Shown: in pieces, positions 27,647 through 36,427 of the stretch | Layout: each line of letters begins with the position of its first letter | Numbering within the stretch: the stretch's first letter is position 1 | Translations under genes and position numbers: made by a program | The notes under the pieces: generated by a model | The model's input: the letters and a program-made list of their open reading frames with translations, nothing else | Database searches by the model: none | What the model was told of the DNA's origin: nothing | NCBI GenBank assembly: GCA_965204545.1 | Contig: CBDBFA010000003.1 | Location: 1,674,001-1,738,000 of the forward strand | Direction: 5' to 3' | Origin: JAABVD01 sp965204545 | GTDB taxonomy: Bacteria; Verrucomicrobiota; Verrucomicrobiia; Opitutales; UBA2995 | Length of the DNA stretch: 64,000 nt

Positions 27647-29980
27647 ATGGTTTCTCTGTTAAAAAAATATTCGCGCTGGCTCCATACCCGGTGGCCCGCC
27701 GGGGTGGTAGAAAAGCTCCCGGTGGTCGGCCAGGACGGCAAAACCAACATTCCAGGTGTGAGAATTGTGGGGGATTTGACCGGGATCCCTCTGCTCAAGT
27801 TTGCCGCCCACACTGGAGCCAGAGCGGTAAAGGCCATATTGCGGGACCCCGATTTTCAGGCTCAGCGCGGAAAGGAAGGGGTGTTGGACTTGGTCATTGT
27901 CGGAGGAGGGGTGTCCGGTTTCTCCGCTGCCGTAGAGGCCGCGAAGGCCGGTTTGGATTTCCACCTCTACGAAGCGGTTGAGGAATTTTCCACCGTCGAG
28001 AATTTTCCAAAAGGAAAACCCATTTTCACCTACCCAACGGAGATGACCCCCACCGGAGCGTTTCGGTTCAAGGCCAAAGTCAAAGAGGATCTTTTGGAGG
28101 AATTGGCCCGGCAACGGATGGAGGCGAAAGTTTCATCCCAAAGAAAGAAGATCGACCGGATCGAACGCTCCAAAGGGGTGATCCTGGTTCACAGCGAGGA
28201 TGGCGAGCCGATTCGGGCCCTCCAAGTAATTATCGCCATTGGTCGAAGTGGCAATTTCCGCAAGCTCGACGTGCCCGGCGAAACCTTGGACAAAGTGACC
28301 AATCGGCTGCACGATCCCCAGGATTTCATGGGGGAAAAGGTGGTTGTGGTGGGAGGTGGTGACGCGGCCCTGGAGACAGCGGTCGCATTGGTGTGTTGCG
28401 GAGCCCAAGTCACGTTGAGCTACCGGAAAAAGGAATTTTCCCGTCCCAAGCAGGAAAATGTGAAGAAGGTCGAGGCCTTGGCTGCCGACCCCACCTTTCC
28501 AACCGGGGTGGCGGAACCCTCCTCTGATCGGGTTAATCCCGCGGCCGACTTCGCCATGCGAGGCCGTCATCCGCCCGGTTCACTCCGGGTGGAATTGGGA
28601 AGCCGCGTTCGTGAGATCAGTCCGGATTCGATCACCTTGGAAAAGAGGAGCAAGAAATCCGAGTCGCTGCCCAATGATGCGGTTTTCGTCATGACGGGCC
28701 GTGAAGCTCCCCTGGAATTTTTCAGAAAGTCCGGCATTTCCGTATTGGGGGAGTGGGGACTGAAGTCCTGGTCTGCCTTGGCATTGTTTTTCGCTTTCTG
28801 TGTATTTCTCTACCACTGGAAAAGCTGGGGGCCGATTGACGGGCTGTTGCAGCACAGGGAGTGGTTTCCTTTCGACCTGCTTTCTGCGGCCCCCTCCTCC
28901 CTCCTCGGATCCTTCATCGAGGCTGCGCGGGATCCCGGGTTCTTGTATTCCCTGGCATTCTCCACCTGCGTCGTAGCCTTCGGCGTAAGGCGTATCCGGC
29001 GCCGCCGGACGCCTTATGTCAGGTGGCAGACCTTGGCCCTGATGGCTTTTCAGGTCATTCCGCTTTTTCTGCTTCCTTACGTCCTTCTTCCATGGATGGG
29101 AAACAACGGCTTGTTCGATGCCGGTTTGGGCAAGTGGTTTGGCGACACTTTTTTCCCGGGGGAAAGTTATTGGAGAGCCTTTGGTTTTATCCTGGCTTGG
29201 CCTCTTTTCGTATGGAACGTGTTCAGCGAGCAGCCCATATGGGGATGGCTTGTGCTCTCCCTGATTCAGACCTTTGTCATCATCCCCTGGATAGTGCGTC
29301 GTTGGGGCAAGGGAGCCTATTGCGGTTGGATATGTAGTTGCGGGGCCCTGGCCGAGACCTTGGGTGACGCCCACCGGCACAAGATGCCGCATGGTGTGTG
29401 GTGGAACCGATTGAACATGGTGGGACAAATCGTTTTGGCGGCGGCCTTGGCGTTGTTTCTGTTGCGGGTTGTCGGTTGGTTCTTTCCTTCCGGTTTTGCC
29501 GGGAAATGGTTTAGCGGCCTGGCGGACGGTTACCCTGTTTTCAATTACAAATACCTGATTGATCTATGGTTGGCCGGTGTACTCGGTTTGGCATTTTATT
29601 TTCACCTTTCGGGCCGGGTTTGGTGCCGGTTTGCCTGTCCGTTGGCTGCCCTGATGCATATTTATGCCCGGTTTAGCCGGTTTCGCATTTTTGCCGATAA
29701 AAAGAAATGCATTTCCTGCAATGTCTGCACTTCCGTATGCCACCAGGGAATTGATATTATGAATTTTGCCAACAAGGGCCTGCCCATGGAGGATCCACAG
29801 TGTGTACGCTGTTCGGCTTGTGTGCAAAGTTGCCCGACCGGAGTGCTGCATTTTGGTAGATGGGATGGAAAGGGCGGCATCGTTTTGGACAAACTGGCCG
29901 CATCCCCGGTGCAATTGCGGGAGGATGGAGATAGGTCTGTCCGTTCCTTCTTGAAGGATTTAAAGGGACTCCATCCCTGA
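27647..29980 (+). CDS. FAD/NAD(P) oxidoreductase fused to NapH/NosR-type membrane ferredoxin
   Basis: A 777-residue fusion. Residues about 80-370 form a thioredoxin-reductase-like flavoprotein with FAD-binding VIVGGGVSGFSAA and NAD(P)-binding VVVVGGGDAALETA, but no CxxC active site. About six membrane segments follow (residues about 375-650), with the CGWxCxxG-type CGWICSCG and CRFACPLAA that mark the NapH/CcoG/NosR polyferredoxin family. Near residue 690 two 4Fe-4S motifs are seen: CISCNVCTSVC and CVRCSACVQSCP. I infer electron flow from NAD(P)H through flavin and Fe-S centres at the membrane. The partner is unknown. It starts 145 bases after the helicase. Confidence 0.88.
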   Translation: MVSLLKKYSRWLHTRWPAGVVEKLPVVGQDGKTNIPGVRIVGDLTGIPLLKFAAHTGARAVKAILRDPDFQAQRGKEGVLDLVIVGGGVSGFSAAVEAAKAGLDFHLYEAVEEFSTVENFPKGKPIFTYPTEMTPTGAFRFKAKVKEDLLEELARQRMEAKVSSQRKKIDRIERSKGVILVHSEDGEPIRALQVIIAIGRSGNFRKLDVPGETLDKVTNRLHDPQDFMGEKVVVVGGGDAALETAVALVCCGAQVTLSYRKKEFSRPKQENVKKVEALAADPTFPTGVAEPSSDRVNPAADFAMRGRHPPGSLRVELGSRVREISPDSITLEKRSKKSESLPNDAVFVMTGREAPLEFFRKSGISVLGEWGLKSWSALALFFAFCVFLYHWKSWGPIDGLLQHREWFPFDLLSAAPSSLLGSFIEAARDPGFLYSLAFSTCVVAFGVRRIRRRRTPYVRWQTLALMAFQVIPLFLLPYVLLPWMGNNGLFDAGLGKWFGDTFFPGESYWRAFGFILAWPLFVWNVFSEQPIWGWLVLSLIQTFVIIPWIVRRWGKGAYCGWICSCGALAETLGDAHRHKMPHGVWWNRLNMVGQIVLAAALALFLLRVVGWFFPSGFAGKWFSGLADGYPVFNYKYLIDLWLAGVLGLAFYFHLSGRVWCRFACPLAALMHIYARFSRFRIFADKKKCISCNVCTSVCHQGIDIMNFANKGLPMEDPQCVRCSACVQSCPTGVLHFGRWDGKGGIVLDKLAASPVQLREDGDRSVRSFLKDLKGLHP

Positions 29981-30247
29981 ATGCATCATTAATTAGCAGG
30001 AGGGCATTCCTCTCCTCTTGCATACAATTCCCGCCGTTTCTTATCAATTTGCCGAAACAAGGAGAGGGCAGATGTAATAAAGCTTTTATTAAAATGTAAT
30101 TAAAATATTTTAAATATTGTATTGCTTCTTTTATTTAAAGCCATGGAATGCTGCATTTTCCGGAGGATGGATCCCGTTATATCCCCGGAATTACGGCAAT
30201 GGGCCGGATTTATAAAGAGTACAATTATTAACTGATAAATTAACACC

Positions 30248-30637
30248 ATGACTATCCCTGATCAAATAAAAGAATTAGAACAATTGCAAAACCAGGCTGC
30301 CGCCTTGAAAAGCAAAATTGAAGAAGAGAGGGAGGCAAAGTTGGCCTCCATGCACGAAGATGTGGGCTTGGAATCCACCGAAGCCCTGATCGATGCCCTA
30401 CAGGGCTTGGCCAAGGCACCGCCAAAGAAAAAGAAAAGGATCAAAGCGCCGGCAATGAAAAGGAAACGGCCCCGGCTTACACCTGCCGAGAAAGAGAAAA
30501 TCGCCAATGCCATAAAGGACGGTTTGAAGGGAACGGAAGCTTCCAGAAAATTTGGCGTATCCCTCGCCACGGTTCAAAATATCAAAAAGAGCTTCGGCCT
30601 GGTAAAAAGCAGGGCCAAAAAAAAGGCTGAGGGATAG
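30248..30637 (+). CDS. small HTH protein with N-terminal coiled coil
   Basis: A 129-residue basic protein. Residues about 1-30 form a likely coiled coil (IKELEQLQNQAAALKSKIEE), followed by a Lys/Pro-rich linker (PPKKKKRIKAP). The C-terminal half, RPRLTPAEKEKIANAIKDG then ASRKFGVSLATVQNIKKS, looks like a helix-turn-helix of the kind seen in transposase or resolvase DNA-binding domains. It might be a nucleoid-associated or regulatory protein; no family name can be assigned. It is preceded by an A+T-rich 267-base gap with a TACAAT hexamer at 30220 but no good -35. It converges on the exporter gene, 7 bases apart. Confidence 0.72.
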   Translation: MTIPDQIKELEQLQNQAAALKSKIEEEREAKLASMHEDVGLESTEALIDALQGLAKAPPKKKKRIKAPAMKRKRPRLTPAEKEKIANAIKDGLKGTEASRKFGVSLATVQNIKKSFGLVKSRAKKKAEG

Positions 30638-30644
30638 TTGGGGA

Positions 30645-32405
30645 TTACAGGCTCATGGCCGGCGGTTGCTCCTCGACCATGTCGTACTGAATTCTCCAGA
30701 AATTGTAATACTCGCCCCTTTGCCGCATCAGGTTTTCATGGGTGCCGGTTTCCACTACCCGGCCGCTTCCCAGAACCACTATGTTATCGGCTTTCCTGAC
30801 GGTGGACAAGCGGTGCGCTATAATGAGAACCGTGCGGTTGGAGGTCAGGTTTTCCAGCGCTTCCTGAATCTTGCTCTCCGTGGCGCTATCCACACTGGAG
30901 GTCGCCTCGTCCAGGATGACCAAAGGGGGGTTTTTCAAGAGAGCCCGGGCGATGGCAATTCTTTGCTTCTCTCCCAAGCTTAGCCGGATGCCCCGCTCCC
31001 CTATCATGGTATCCAACCGGTCGGGAAGGCTTGTTACGAACCCATGCACGTGCGCTCCCCGCAAAACCTGCCACAATTCCTCCTCGCTGGCGGACTCTTT
31101 GGCCAGCAGCAGGTTGTCTCTTATTGTGCCATCGAACAGAAACGGTTCCTGGGCCACCAGGCCGATGGAATTTCGCAGGGAGGTCAGATCGATTTTGCGG
31201 ACATCCAGCCGATTGATCAGGACCGCGCCTTCCCCCACATCGTAATAGCGTAGCAACAGGTTGGCCACGGTGGACTTCCCCGCTCCAGTGCGGCCTACCA
31301 GGGCGGTAACTTTTCCTTCCGGCAGTTCGAGGTTGAAATTGCTTATGATGGCGGGGCGGGTTTCATAGGCGAAGGAAACATCCTTGAACCTGACGGATAT
31401 GGGCGAAGAGGGGAAAGGGACCGCCTTGGGCGGATTTTCAATTTTAATTTCGTGGTCCAGGATTTCGAAGACCCGGTCGCCCGAAGGTTTAGCTGCGCTG
31501 AGGAGGTTGTTTAATCCGTTGAGCCGGCTAATGGGTTCCAATATTCGGCCACTGTAGAGGAGGAACATGGCGAGTTCCCCGATGGTCAAGCTTCCTTGCA
31601 CGTATTGATAGCCGCCGATTCCCAGAACCGCGACCAGGCTCAGGCTACTTATAAATCGCGTGGTGGAACTGTAGTAAGCCCAGCGGTACATGGCGGTGAG
31701 CGTTTTGTTCTTGAGGTCTTCCGCCTTGTTCAGGAAACGGGACCTCTCGCGTTCCTGCAGGGCGAATGAACTGATCAGCCGGTGGCCGGAGATGTCTTCT
31801 ACCAACAATGCGTGCATGTCTCCGGCGCTCCGGCGCACGCGCTTCCAGTTGCGGCGGCTGATTTTGTAGTGCTGCTTGGCCATGAGAAGGAGCAAAGGAA
31901 TGGGTAGCATGGCAAAGGTGGCCAACACCGGATTGGTAATGAACAGGAAGGCCGCTATTCCAAGCAAAGTAAAAACTGATGTCAGCCCTTGTTCGGTGCC
32001 ATCCAATATGGCGCCTTCCACGTTGAGGACGTCTTCGGTCACACGGGAGGATATGTCTCCTGTCTTGCGCTCGTCGAAGAATCCCACCGGCAAATGCATT
32101 AATTTCCTGTGGAGGGCTGCGCGCAGGTCGATCAGGACCCGTTGTTCAATTACGTTGTTTAAACGGATGCGCAGGTAGTTCAATGCATCCCGCATGAAGT
32201 AAGCGGTCACAATGGCGGCCAGCCCCAGCCACAACCATCGGATCTGGTTTACCATTATGATTTCATCGATGACAAATTGAATGATCTTGGGGATGGATAT
32301 CTCGAAAGCGGTGCTGGCAAGGGCCAGGAACATATTGAGCACAAAAAGAAACCGATAGCGCATAAAATAGGCTGCTACGCGGGCGATGCTGTTTTTCCCT
32401 TCCAT
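30645..32405 (-). CDS. ABC exporter, MsbA/BmrA-like (fused membrane and ATPase domains)
   Basis: A half-size exporter of 586 residues that works as a dimer. The N-terminal membrane domain has about six transmembrane helices (residues about 15-300). The ATPase domain has Walker A GRTGAGKSTV (about residue 375), signature LSLGEKQR and Walker B LVILDEATSSVD, all consistent with activity; the signature reads LSLGEKQR rather than LSGGQxQR. The substrate is likely lipid or drug-like but cannot be known from sequence. A hairpin terminator of a minus-strand transcript ends just upstream, so it is probably transcribed alone. Confidence 0.93.
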   Translation of the reverse strand: MEGKNSIARVAAYFMRYRFLFVLNMFLALASTAFEISIPKIIQFVIDEIIMVNQIRWLWLGLAAIVTAYFMRDALNYLRIRLNNVIEQRVLIDLRAALHRKLMHLPVGFFDERKTGDISSRVTEDVLNVEGAILDGTEQGLTSVFTLLGIAAFLFITNPVLATFAMLPIPLLLLMAKQHYKISRRNWKRVRRSAGDMHALLVEDISGHRLISSFALQERERSRFLNKAEDLKNKTLTAMYRWAYYSSTTRFISSLSLVAVLGIGGYQYVQGSLTIGELAMFLLYSGRILEPISRLNGLNNLLSAAKPSGDRVFEILDHEIKIENPPKAVPFPSSPISVRFKDVSFAYETRPAIISNFNLELPEGKVTALVGRTGAGKSTVANLLLRYYDVGEGAVLINRLDVRKIDLTSLRNSIGLVAQEPFLFDGTIRDNLLLAKESASEEELWQVLRGAHVHGFVTSLPDRLDTMIGERGIRLSLGEKQRIAIARALLKNPPLVILDEATSSVDSATESKIQEALENLTSNRTVLIIAHRLSTVRKADNIVVLGSGRVVETGTHENLMRQRGEYYNFWRIQYDMVEEQPPAMSL

Positions 32406-32451
32406 AAAATTTCTTTCTGTTCAACGACAGGACGGATACTTTTTCAACCTG

Positions 32452-32482
32452 CAAAAAAAGCCGCCTGCGGGGAGGCGGCTTT
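32452..32482 (-). terminator. Rho-independent terminator of the lipoprotein gene
   Basis: On the minus strand AGCCGCCT and AGGCGGCT (8-bp perfect stem, 32473-32480 with 32459-32466) enclose a 6-base loop and are followed by seven T residues (32458-32452). It lies 20 bases after the stop of the 32503-33411 gene and ahead of the exporter start. Confidence 0.9.
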
Positions 32483-32502
32483 CGCGCTAAAAATTGTGGA
32501 AA

Positions 32503-33411
32503 TCAGTTGAACACTTCTACTGGAATTTCCAGGTTCGAGTAACCATCGGCTTCGACAGCGAGCACTCCGATTCCGGGAGTCGCTCCTTCCAGAATCACAC
32601 TGGTGGATTTGCTTCCTTCCGGAATAACAACCTCCGGAAGAATTATGCTTTCGGGGATGTCCGTCGTTATGTAAATGGGAAGGCCACCGGCGGGAGCTTC
32701 CGTTGGTATGGAAAAAATAAGGGTTGAGCGTTCACTGGAAACCACGGATACGGAAGCGGGCAATACCTGCATTTCGGCTGGATCGATTCTGAAGGAGCCC
32801 ACCGTAATATCTCCGCGTACCCCGCGCAGGACTACCTCGTAGTTTTGCGAAGAGGGGAGATGGGGAACGTAGAAGCCCAGAGCATTGGGCGAATAGTAGA
32901 CCGAGGTGGCCAAAGTGTTGCCAACGAAGATCTGGTCGGATGGTCGAAACCCGCTTCCATTCAACCCGATTGTGGAACCAACGATGCCCCGGTTGGCCGC
33001 CAAGGAAATCACATAACGGTTGATCAGGGAAAATTTCTCCAGCCCGTCACTCGGAATGGTTAGGGACCGCGGCCGGCTCACTCCCATGACCAGTTTGTCG
33101 TATTCGATATCGTAATAATAAACCGCGTTCATCCTGCCCGGAGGCATGCTGAATTCATACTCCCAGATGTGTTCTCCCTGGGAACTGCGACTCATGGGGC
33201 GGGCTCTCCCGTCAATGACCACTTGGGGATTGAGGGAACCTTCCACTATTCCCTCATCAACCTCCCGGACCTCGAGACTGAGGGTATAGATATTGGAAGG
33301 ATTCATCGGAATTTCCGTCGGAGTCAGGTTTCTAATCGTCTGCCCGCAACCGGACATCAGAAGGGCAAGGGCAGGCAATAGCAGGATAAAGAATGGGGCT
33401 TTCACTTTCAT
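32503..33411 (-). CDS. predicted lipoprotein with IPT/TIG-like domain
   Basis: A 302-residue protein starting at the ATG at 33411, with KVKAPFFILLLPALALLMSGC: a signal peptide ending in a lipobox (LMSGC), so the cysteine near residue 21 is probably lipidated. The remainder is beta-rich. GIVGSTIGLNGSGFRPSDQIFVGN in the middle looks like an IPT/TIG (immunoglobulin-like) repeat, and the C-terminal part resembles another beta-sandwich. Surface or periplasmic location is likely; function is not known. The open frame reaches 33522, but the signal peptide sets the start. Confidence 0.78.
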   Translation of the reverse strand: MKVKAPFFILLLPALALLMSGCGQTIRNLTPTEIPMNPSNIYTLSLEVREVDEGIVEGSLNPQVVIDGRARPMSRSSQGEHIWEYEFSMPPGRMNAVYYYDIEYDKLVMGVSRPRSLTIPSDGLEKFSLINRYVISLAANRGIVGSTIGLNGSGFRPSDQIFVGNTLATSVYYSPNALGFYVPHLPSSQNYEVVLRGVRGDITVGSFRIDPAEMQVLPASVSVVSSERSTLIFSIPTEAPAGGLPIYITTDIPESIILPEVVIPEGSKSTSVILEGATPGIGVLAVEADGYSNLEIPVEVFN

Positions 33412-33759
33412 AATTAGGTTAAAGGATTTCTCATAGAGTGATTCCCAGCATACTACAAGCTTTTTCCAATGGCGAGAACCATTTCTCCACTTGCTCCATT
33501 TTTTTTGGAGATCGGGTTCCAACCAGCTCGGATACCGTGCGGGGAGACGGCGCCGAGCCGTGGCAAAGGCCTGACGGTTCCCGTGCTCACTTCATTTGAC
33601 AGCCCGAGCCGAAATGCTACCTGCGGCCCTCACGCCAGAGGGCAAATTGGCGGATAAGATTCCCGTTTGGCAACCCCTTGGGCTGTATTTTCCGTTTCGG
33701 GTTCCAAAATGGTTTTGCGCCTGAGTTGCATTTCTACCAACAATCTCATCAGGAGAATC
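33412..33759. other. gap between the divergent lipoprotein gene and manC
   Basis: No gene is seen. A TTGACA (33596-33601) is a perfect -35 hexamer on the plus strand, but the best -10 at the right distance (TACCTG, 33618) is poor. A short perfect hairpin GCCCTC-acgcca-GAGGGC lies at 33626-33643. AGGAGA just before the manC ATG at 33760 is a good ribosome site. Confidence 0.4.
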
Positions 33760-34848
33760 ATGAAATCGCGGTATATCGTCATCATGGCAGGCGGTCGTGG
33801 GGAGCGTTTCTGGCCCCAAAGCAGGTTGTCCCGTCCCAAACATCTCCAGGCCATGGTGGGCGACCACTCCCTGTTTTCTCAAACCGTTCGGCGGGTAAAA
33901 GGCTTGGTGCCGCCGGAAAATTTGCTGGCTATTACCCATGAGGAGCAGCGCCCTCAAATTTTGCAGGATTGTCCCCAACTCAACCCCGACCGGGTTATTG
34001 CCGAACCGGTTGGACGCGATACCGCCGCCGCAGTGGGAATGGCCACCGCCCTGGTGCAAGCGAGGGACCCCGAGGCTACCTATGCCATTCTGCCGTCGGA
34101 CCATGTCATTCGCGATAGCGAGAAATATGGCGAGGCCCTCAATCGGGCATTTAATGCGGCGGAATCCTCTAACAAGCTCATTACCATGGGCATAATGCCC
34201 TCGGAACCCTCTACGGGTTATGGCTATATCCGAGTGGGGGGAGTGGTCCGCGAGGTGGATGGTGCCCCGCTCTATCGGGTGAGTGAATTTGTGGAGAAAC
34301 CCGATCGAGCTGCGGCCCAGTCGTATTTGGATTCCGGGAACTGTTACTGGAATGCGGGGATGTTTATCTGGCGGGCTTCGGTCATTGAAAGGGCTATTGG
34401 GCAATTCAATCCGACCCTTCACAAGGGTCTTCTCGCCATGCGCGCCGGACTCAAATCGGGGAAGAGCGCCCGGGAGGTCATGGCAGAAATTTATCCCGGA
34501 TTAGAGCGGATTTCGGTGGACTATGCCATTTTGGAACGGGCCCCCAATGTGGCCATGTTGGAAGGGGATTTCGACTGGGATGACGTTGGCTCCTGGCCGG
34601 CCATTGCCAGACATTGTGAACCGGATGAATGGGGCAATTCCGGAAAGGGCAGCTTCGTGGCGGAGCGGTCCTCCAATAATATCGTCGTTTCGGAGGATGG
34701 CCACCTCACGGTATTAATCGGAGTGGAGGATCTGATTGTGGTCCATACCTCCGATGCCAGCCTGGTTTGCCGCAAGGATAAAGCCCAGGATCTCAAGAAG
34801 GTTGTTGAAGCGATTGGCCGCAACCCCGAATTTCAGCACTTGGTTTGA
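33760..34848 (+). CDS. manC: mannose-1-phosphate guanylyltransferase
   Basis: Makes GDP-mannose from mannose 1-phosphate and GTP, feeding polysaccharide and glycolipid synthesis. The signature GGRGERFWPQSR plus PKHLQ is at residues about 9-27; later blocks are ILPSDHVI, VEKPD and GMFIW. At 362 residues it has the nucleotidyltransferase domain and a short left-handed helix, but lacks the mannose-6-phosphate isomerase domain of bifunctional forms. The ATG at 33760 follows AGGAGA at 5-base spacing; the frame goes on to 33667 without family similarity. It probably supports the polysaccharide locus 14 kb downstream. Confidence 0.94.
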   Translation: MKSRYIVIMAGGRGERFWPQSRLSRPKHLQAMVGDHSLFSQTVRRVKGLVPPENLLAITHEEQRPQILQDCPQLNPDRVIAEPVGRDTAAAVGMATALVQARDPEATYAILPSDHVIRDSEKYGEALNRAFNAAESSNKLITMGIMPSEPSTGYGYIRVGGVVREVDGAPLYRVSEFVEKPDRAAAQSYLDSGNCYWNAGMFIWRASVIERAIGQFNPTLHKGLLAMRAGLKSGKSAREVMAEIYPGLERISVDYAILERAPNVAMLEGDFDWDDVGSWPAIARHCEPDEWGNSGKGSFVAERSSNNIVVSEDGHLTVLIGVEDLIVVHTSDASLVCRKDKAQDLKKVVEAIGRNPEFQHLV

Positions 34849-34859
34849 GGGAAATTTTC

Positions 34860-35306
34860 GTGACGGTTTTAGGCATCGATTACGGTGAGAAGCGCATCGG
34901 TTTGAGTTTGGGGGATGAGTTGGGCCTGGCCGTGCCCCTGCCTGCCGCGGTGGAAAGGACTGAGTCTGCCCGGCTGCGACACATAATGCAGGTTTTGGAA
35001 TCGCGCAAGGTTGGCCGGATCGTGGTTGGAATGCCTTACAACATGGATGGGTCGTTGGGATTCAAGGCCAAGGAAACAGGCCTTTTCATGGAGAGGCTGA
35101 GGGAGCTGACTCAACTGCCCGTCGTGGCTGTGGACGAACGTTTGACCACCCACCAGGCGGAGGAAAACTTCAAGTCCCGGAACCGCAAGTGGGACCGCAA
35201 GAGCGGGGAAATCGATTCCCATGCAGCCACCCTCATTTTGCAGGACTACCTCGACATGTCTCTGGGACAAACTTTCCTTCACCCCCATGAGGATTTACCC
35301 GGGTGA
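34860..35306 (+). CDS. ruvX: RuvX/YqgF Holliday junction resolvase-like protein
   Basis: An RNase-H-fold nuclease linked to ribosomal RNA processing and proposed Holliday junction resolution. The family start GIDYGEKRIGLSLGD, the middle VVGMPYNMDGS, VDERLTT and the terminal IDSHAATLILQDYL are present with the acidic active-site residues. The GTG at 34860 is preferred because GAGGGAAA lies upstream; a TTG at 34845 overlapping the manC stop is possible. At 148 residues it has the normal size. Its stop overlaps truA (GTGA), so the two are coupled. Confidence 0.92.
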   Translation: MTVLGIDYGEKRIGLSLGDELGLAVPLPAAVERTESARLRHIMQVLESRKVGRIVVGMPYNMDGSLGFKAKETGLFMERLRELTQLPVVAVDERLTTHQAEENFKSRNRKWDRKSGEIDSHAATLILQDYLDMSLGQTFLHPHEDLPG

Positions 35307-36043
35307 CGCGGTGGAAATGCCTCTGTGCCTACGACGGCACTGACTTTGCCGGTTGGCAGAGCCAACCCACCGGAGATGCGGTGCAGGATCACCTGGAAGC
35401 TGCTCTGGCAGCGGTACTCAAGGCTCCCGTCCGCATTCACGGTAGTGGTCGAACCGATGCAGGGGTGCACGCCCTCGGCCAGATCTTTCATTTTGACGCC
35501 CCCTGGAAACACGGCCGCGGGAAACTCCTTGCCGCCCTGGGTTCGCACCTCCCCGCATCGATACAATTGAGGTCGGCGCAGCCCGTTTCGCCCGCTTTCC
35601 ATGCCCGATACTCGGCCAGGGGGAAACGTTACCATTACCGCTTGTATCTCGGCCGGGCCGATCCCTTCGAAACCGACTACGTCCTATCCATCCCTCATCC
35701 CTTGGACGTGGGCGCCATGGAGCGGGCCGGGCAATGCCTCGTCGGCAAATTCGATTTTTCCGCCTTCGGCGCAGTTCGGCGGGGCTCTTCCGCAAAGGAA
35801 AACCCGGTCAAGGAGTTCATGGCATTTCGCATCAGCAAGTGTGGCAAGCGGATCCGCATGACATTTGAAGCCAGCGGCTTTCTCTACAAAATGGCTCGTT
35901 CGCTTGCCGGGGCCCTCCTCCGGGTGGGACGGGGCAAATTGTCGCCGGGGGATTTCGAGCATATCCTGCTGGATGGGGTGCGAACGGCCGACGTCGTGAC
36001 CGCGCCACCCCAGGGGTTATTTCTGGAGAAGGTATTCTATTAG
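35303..36043 (+). CDS. truA: tRNA pseudouridine synthase A
   Basis: Converts uridines 38-40 of tRNA anticodon stems to pseudouridine. The catalytic Asp block GRTDAGVHALGQ lies at about residues 49-60, and the start YDGTDFAGWQSQP is typical. It has 246 residues. The GTG start overlaps the ruvX stop. The TAG stop (36041-36043) is part of the TTAG that flanks repeat copy C. Confidence 0.95.
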   Translation: MTRWKCLCAYDGTDFAGWQSQPTGDAVQDHLEAALAAVLKAPVRIHGSGRTDAGVHALGQIFHFDAPWKHGRGKLLAALGSHLPASIQLRSAQPVSPAFHARYSARGKRYHYRLYLGRADPFETDYVLSIPHPLDVGAMERAGQCLVGKFDFSAFGAVRRGSSAKENPVKEFMAFRISKCGKRIRMTFEASGFLYKMARSLAGALLRVGRGKLSPGDFEHILLDGVRTADVVTAPPQGLFLEKVFY

Positions 36044-36333
36044 CCCGCATGTCTGACAAAATTCGTGGCGAGCGAACGGAGGTCGAGTGCTGGTGCGGGT
36101 TTCGAGCAGATGAGCGGGTGAGGCTGGGTCGACACCCTGCAAAGTAGAGAATCCAACGAAGTCCGCACCAGTGCCGACATACCGTCACTTACAGCGGCAG
36201 AGCAAGGATGCTCTCGCCCTACCGTTATTGATGATTGGTAGGGCTACTGCGTCCTCGCAGTGCCGACATACCGGAGCGCAGTAGAAAATTGGGAGATGTC
36301 GTATTCGCTCGGTAAGTGAGACATGCGGGTTAG
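36040..36333 (+). repeat. YTAG-flanked MITE-like element, copy C (long form, with nested insert)
   Basis: A 294-bp copy flanked by direct TTAG repeats (36040-36043 and 36330-36333). The terminal inverted repeats are CCCGCATGTCTGAC and GTGAGACATGCGGG with one mismatch. The interior is nearly identical to copy F, and the right end has the extra segment of copy B. An 89-bp insert at 36184-36272 interrupts the right half. The truA stop TAG lies in the left flank. Confidence 0.9.
36184..36272. repeat. nested second repeat inside copy C
   Basis: The insert ends with a second copy of GTGCCGACATACC (36171-36183 and 36260-36272), a 13-bp direct repeat. Inside it are GCCCTACC (36216-36223) and GGTAGGGC (36237-36244), a perfect 8-bp inverted pair. 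The segment CGGCAGAGCAAGGATGCTCT is found again, in reverse complement, at 62287-62315 with one mismatch over 29 bases, and a diverged relative is at 40700-40776. Confidence 0.8.
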
Positions 36334-36427
36334 TCCGGGGGTTTGCCCTGAATTCCTCGTCTGTTACTGTGCTCTGGACCCTCCCTGGTTATCCTGCCAA
36401 TCTAGGCTCAGACGATTCTATTCTGCC

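Noticed and set aside
25813..27837. 674-codon antisense open frame opposite the helicase gene
   Set aside because: It is a shadow of a high-G+C gene: no family resemblance, and the helicase motifs on the plus strand are clear.
36323..36427. Extended N-terminus of the CPBP protease
   Set aside because: Its first codons come from the right end of repeat copy C, so the ATG at 36428 is preferred.
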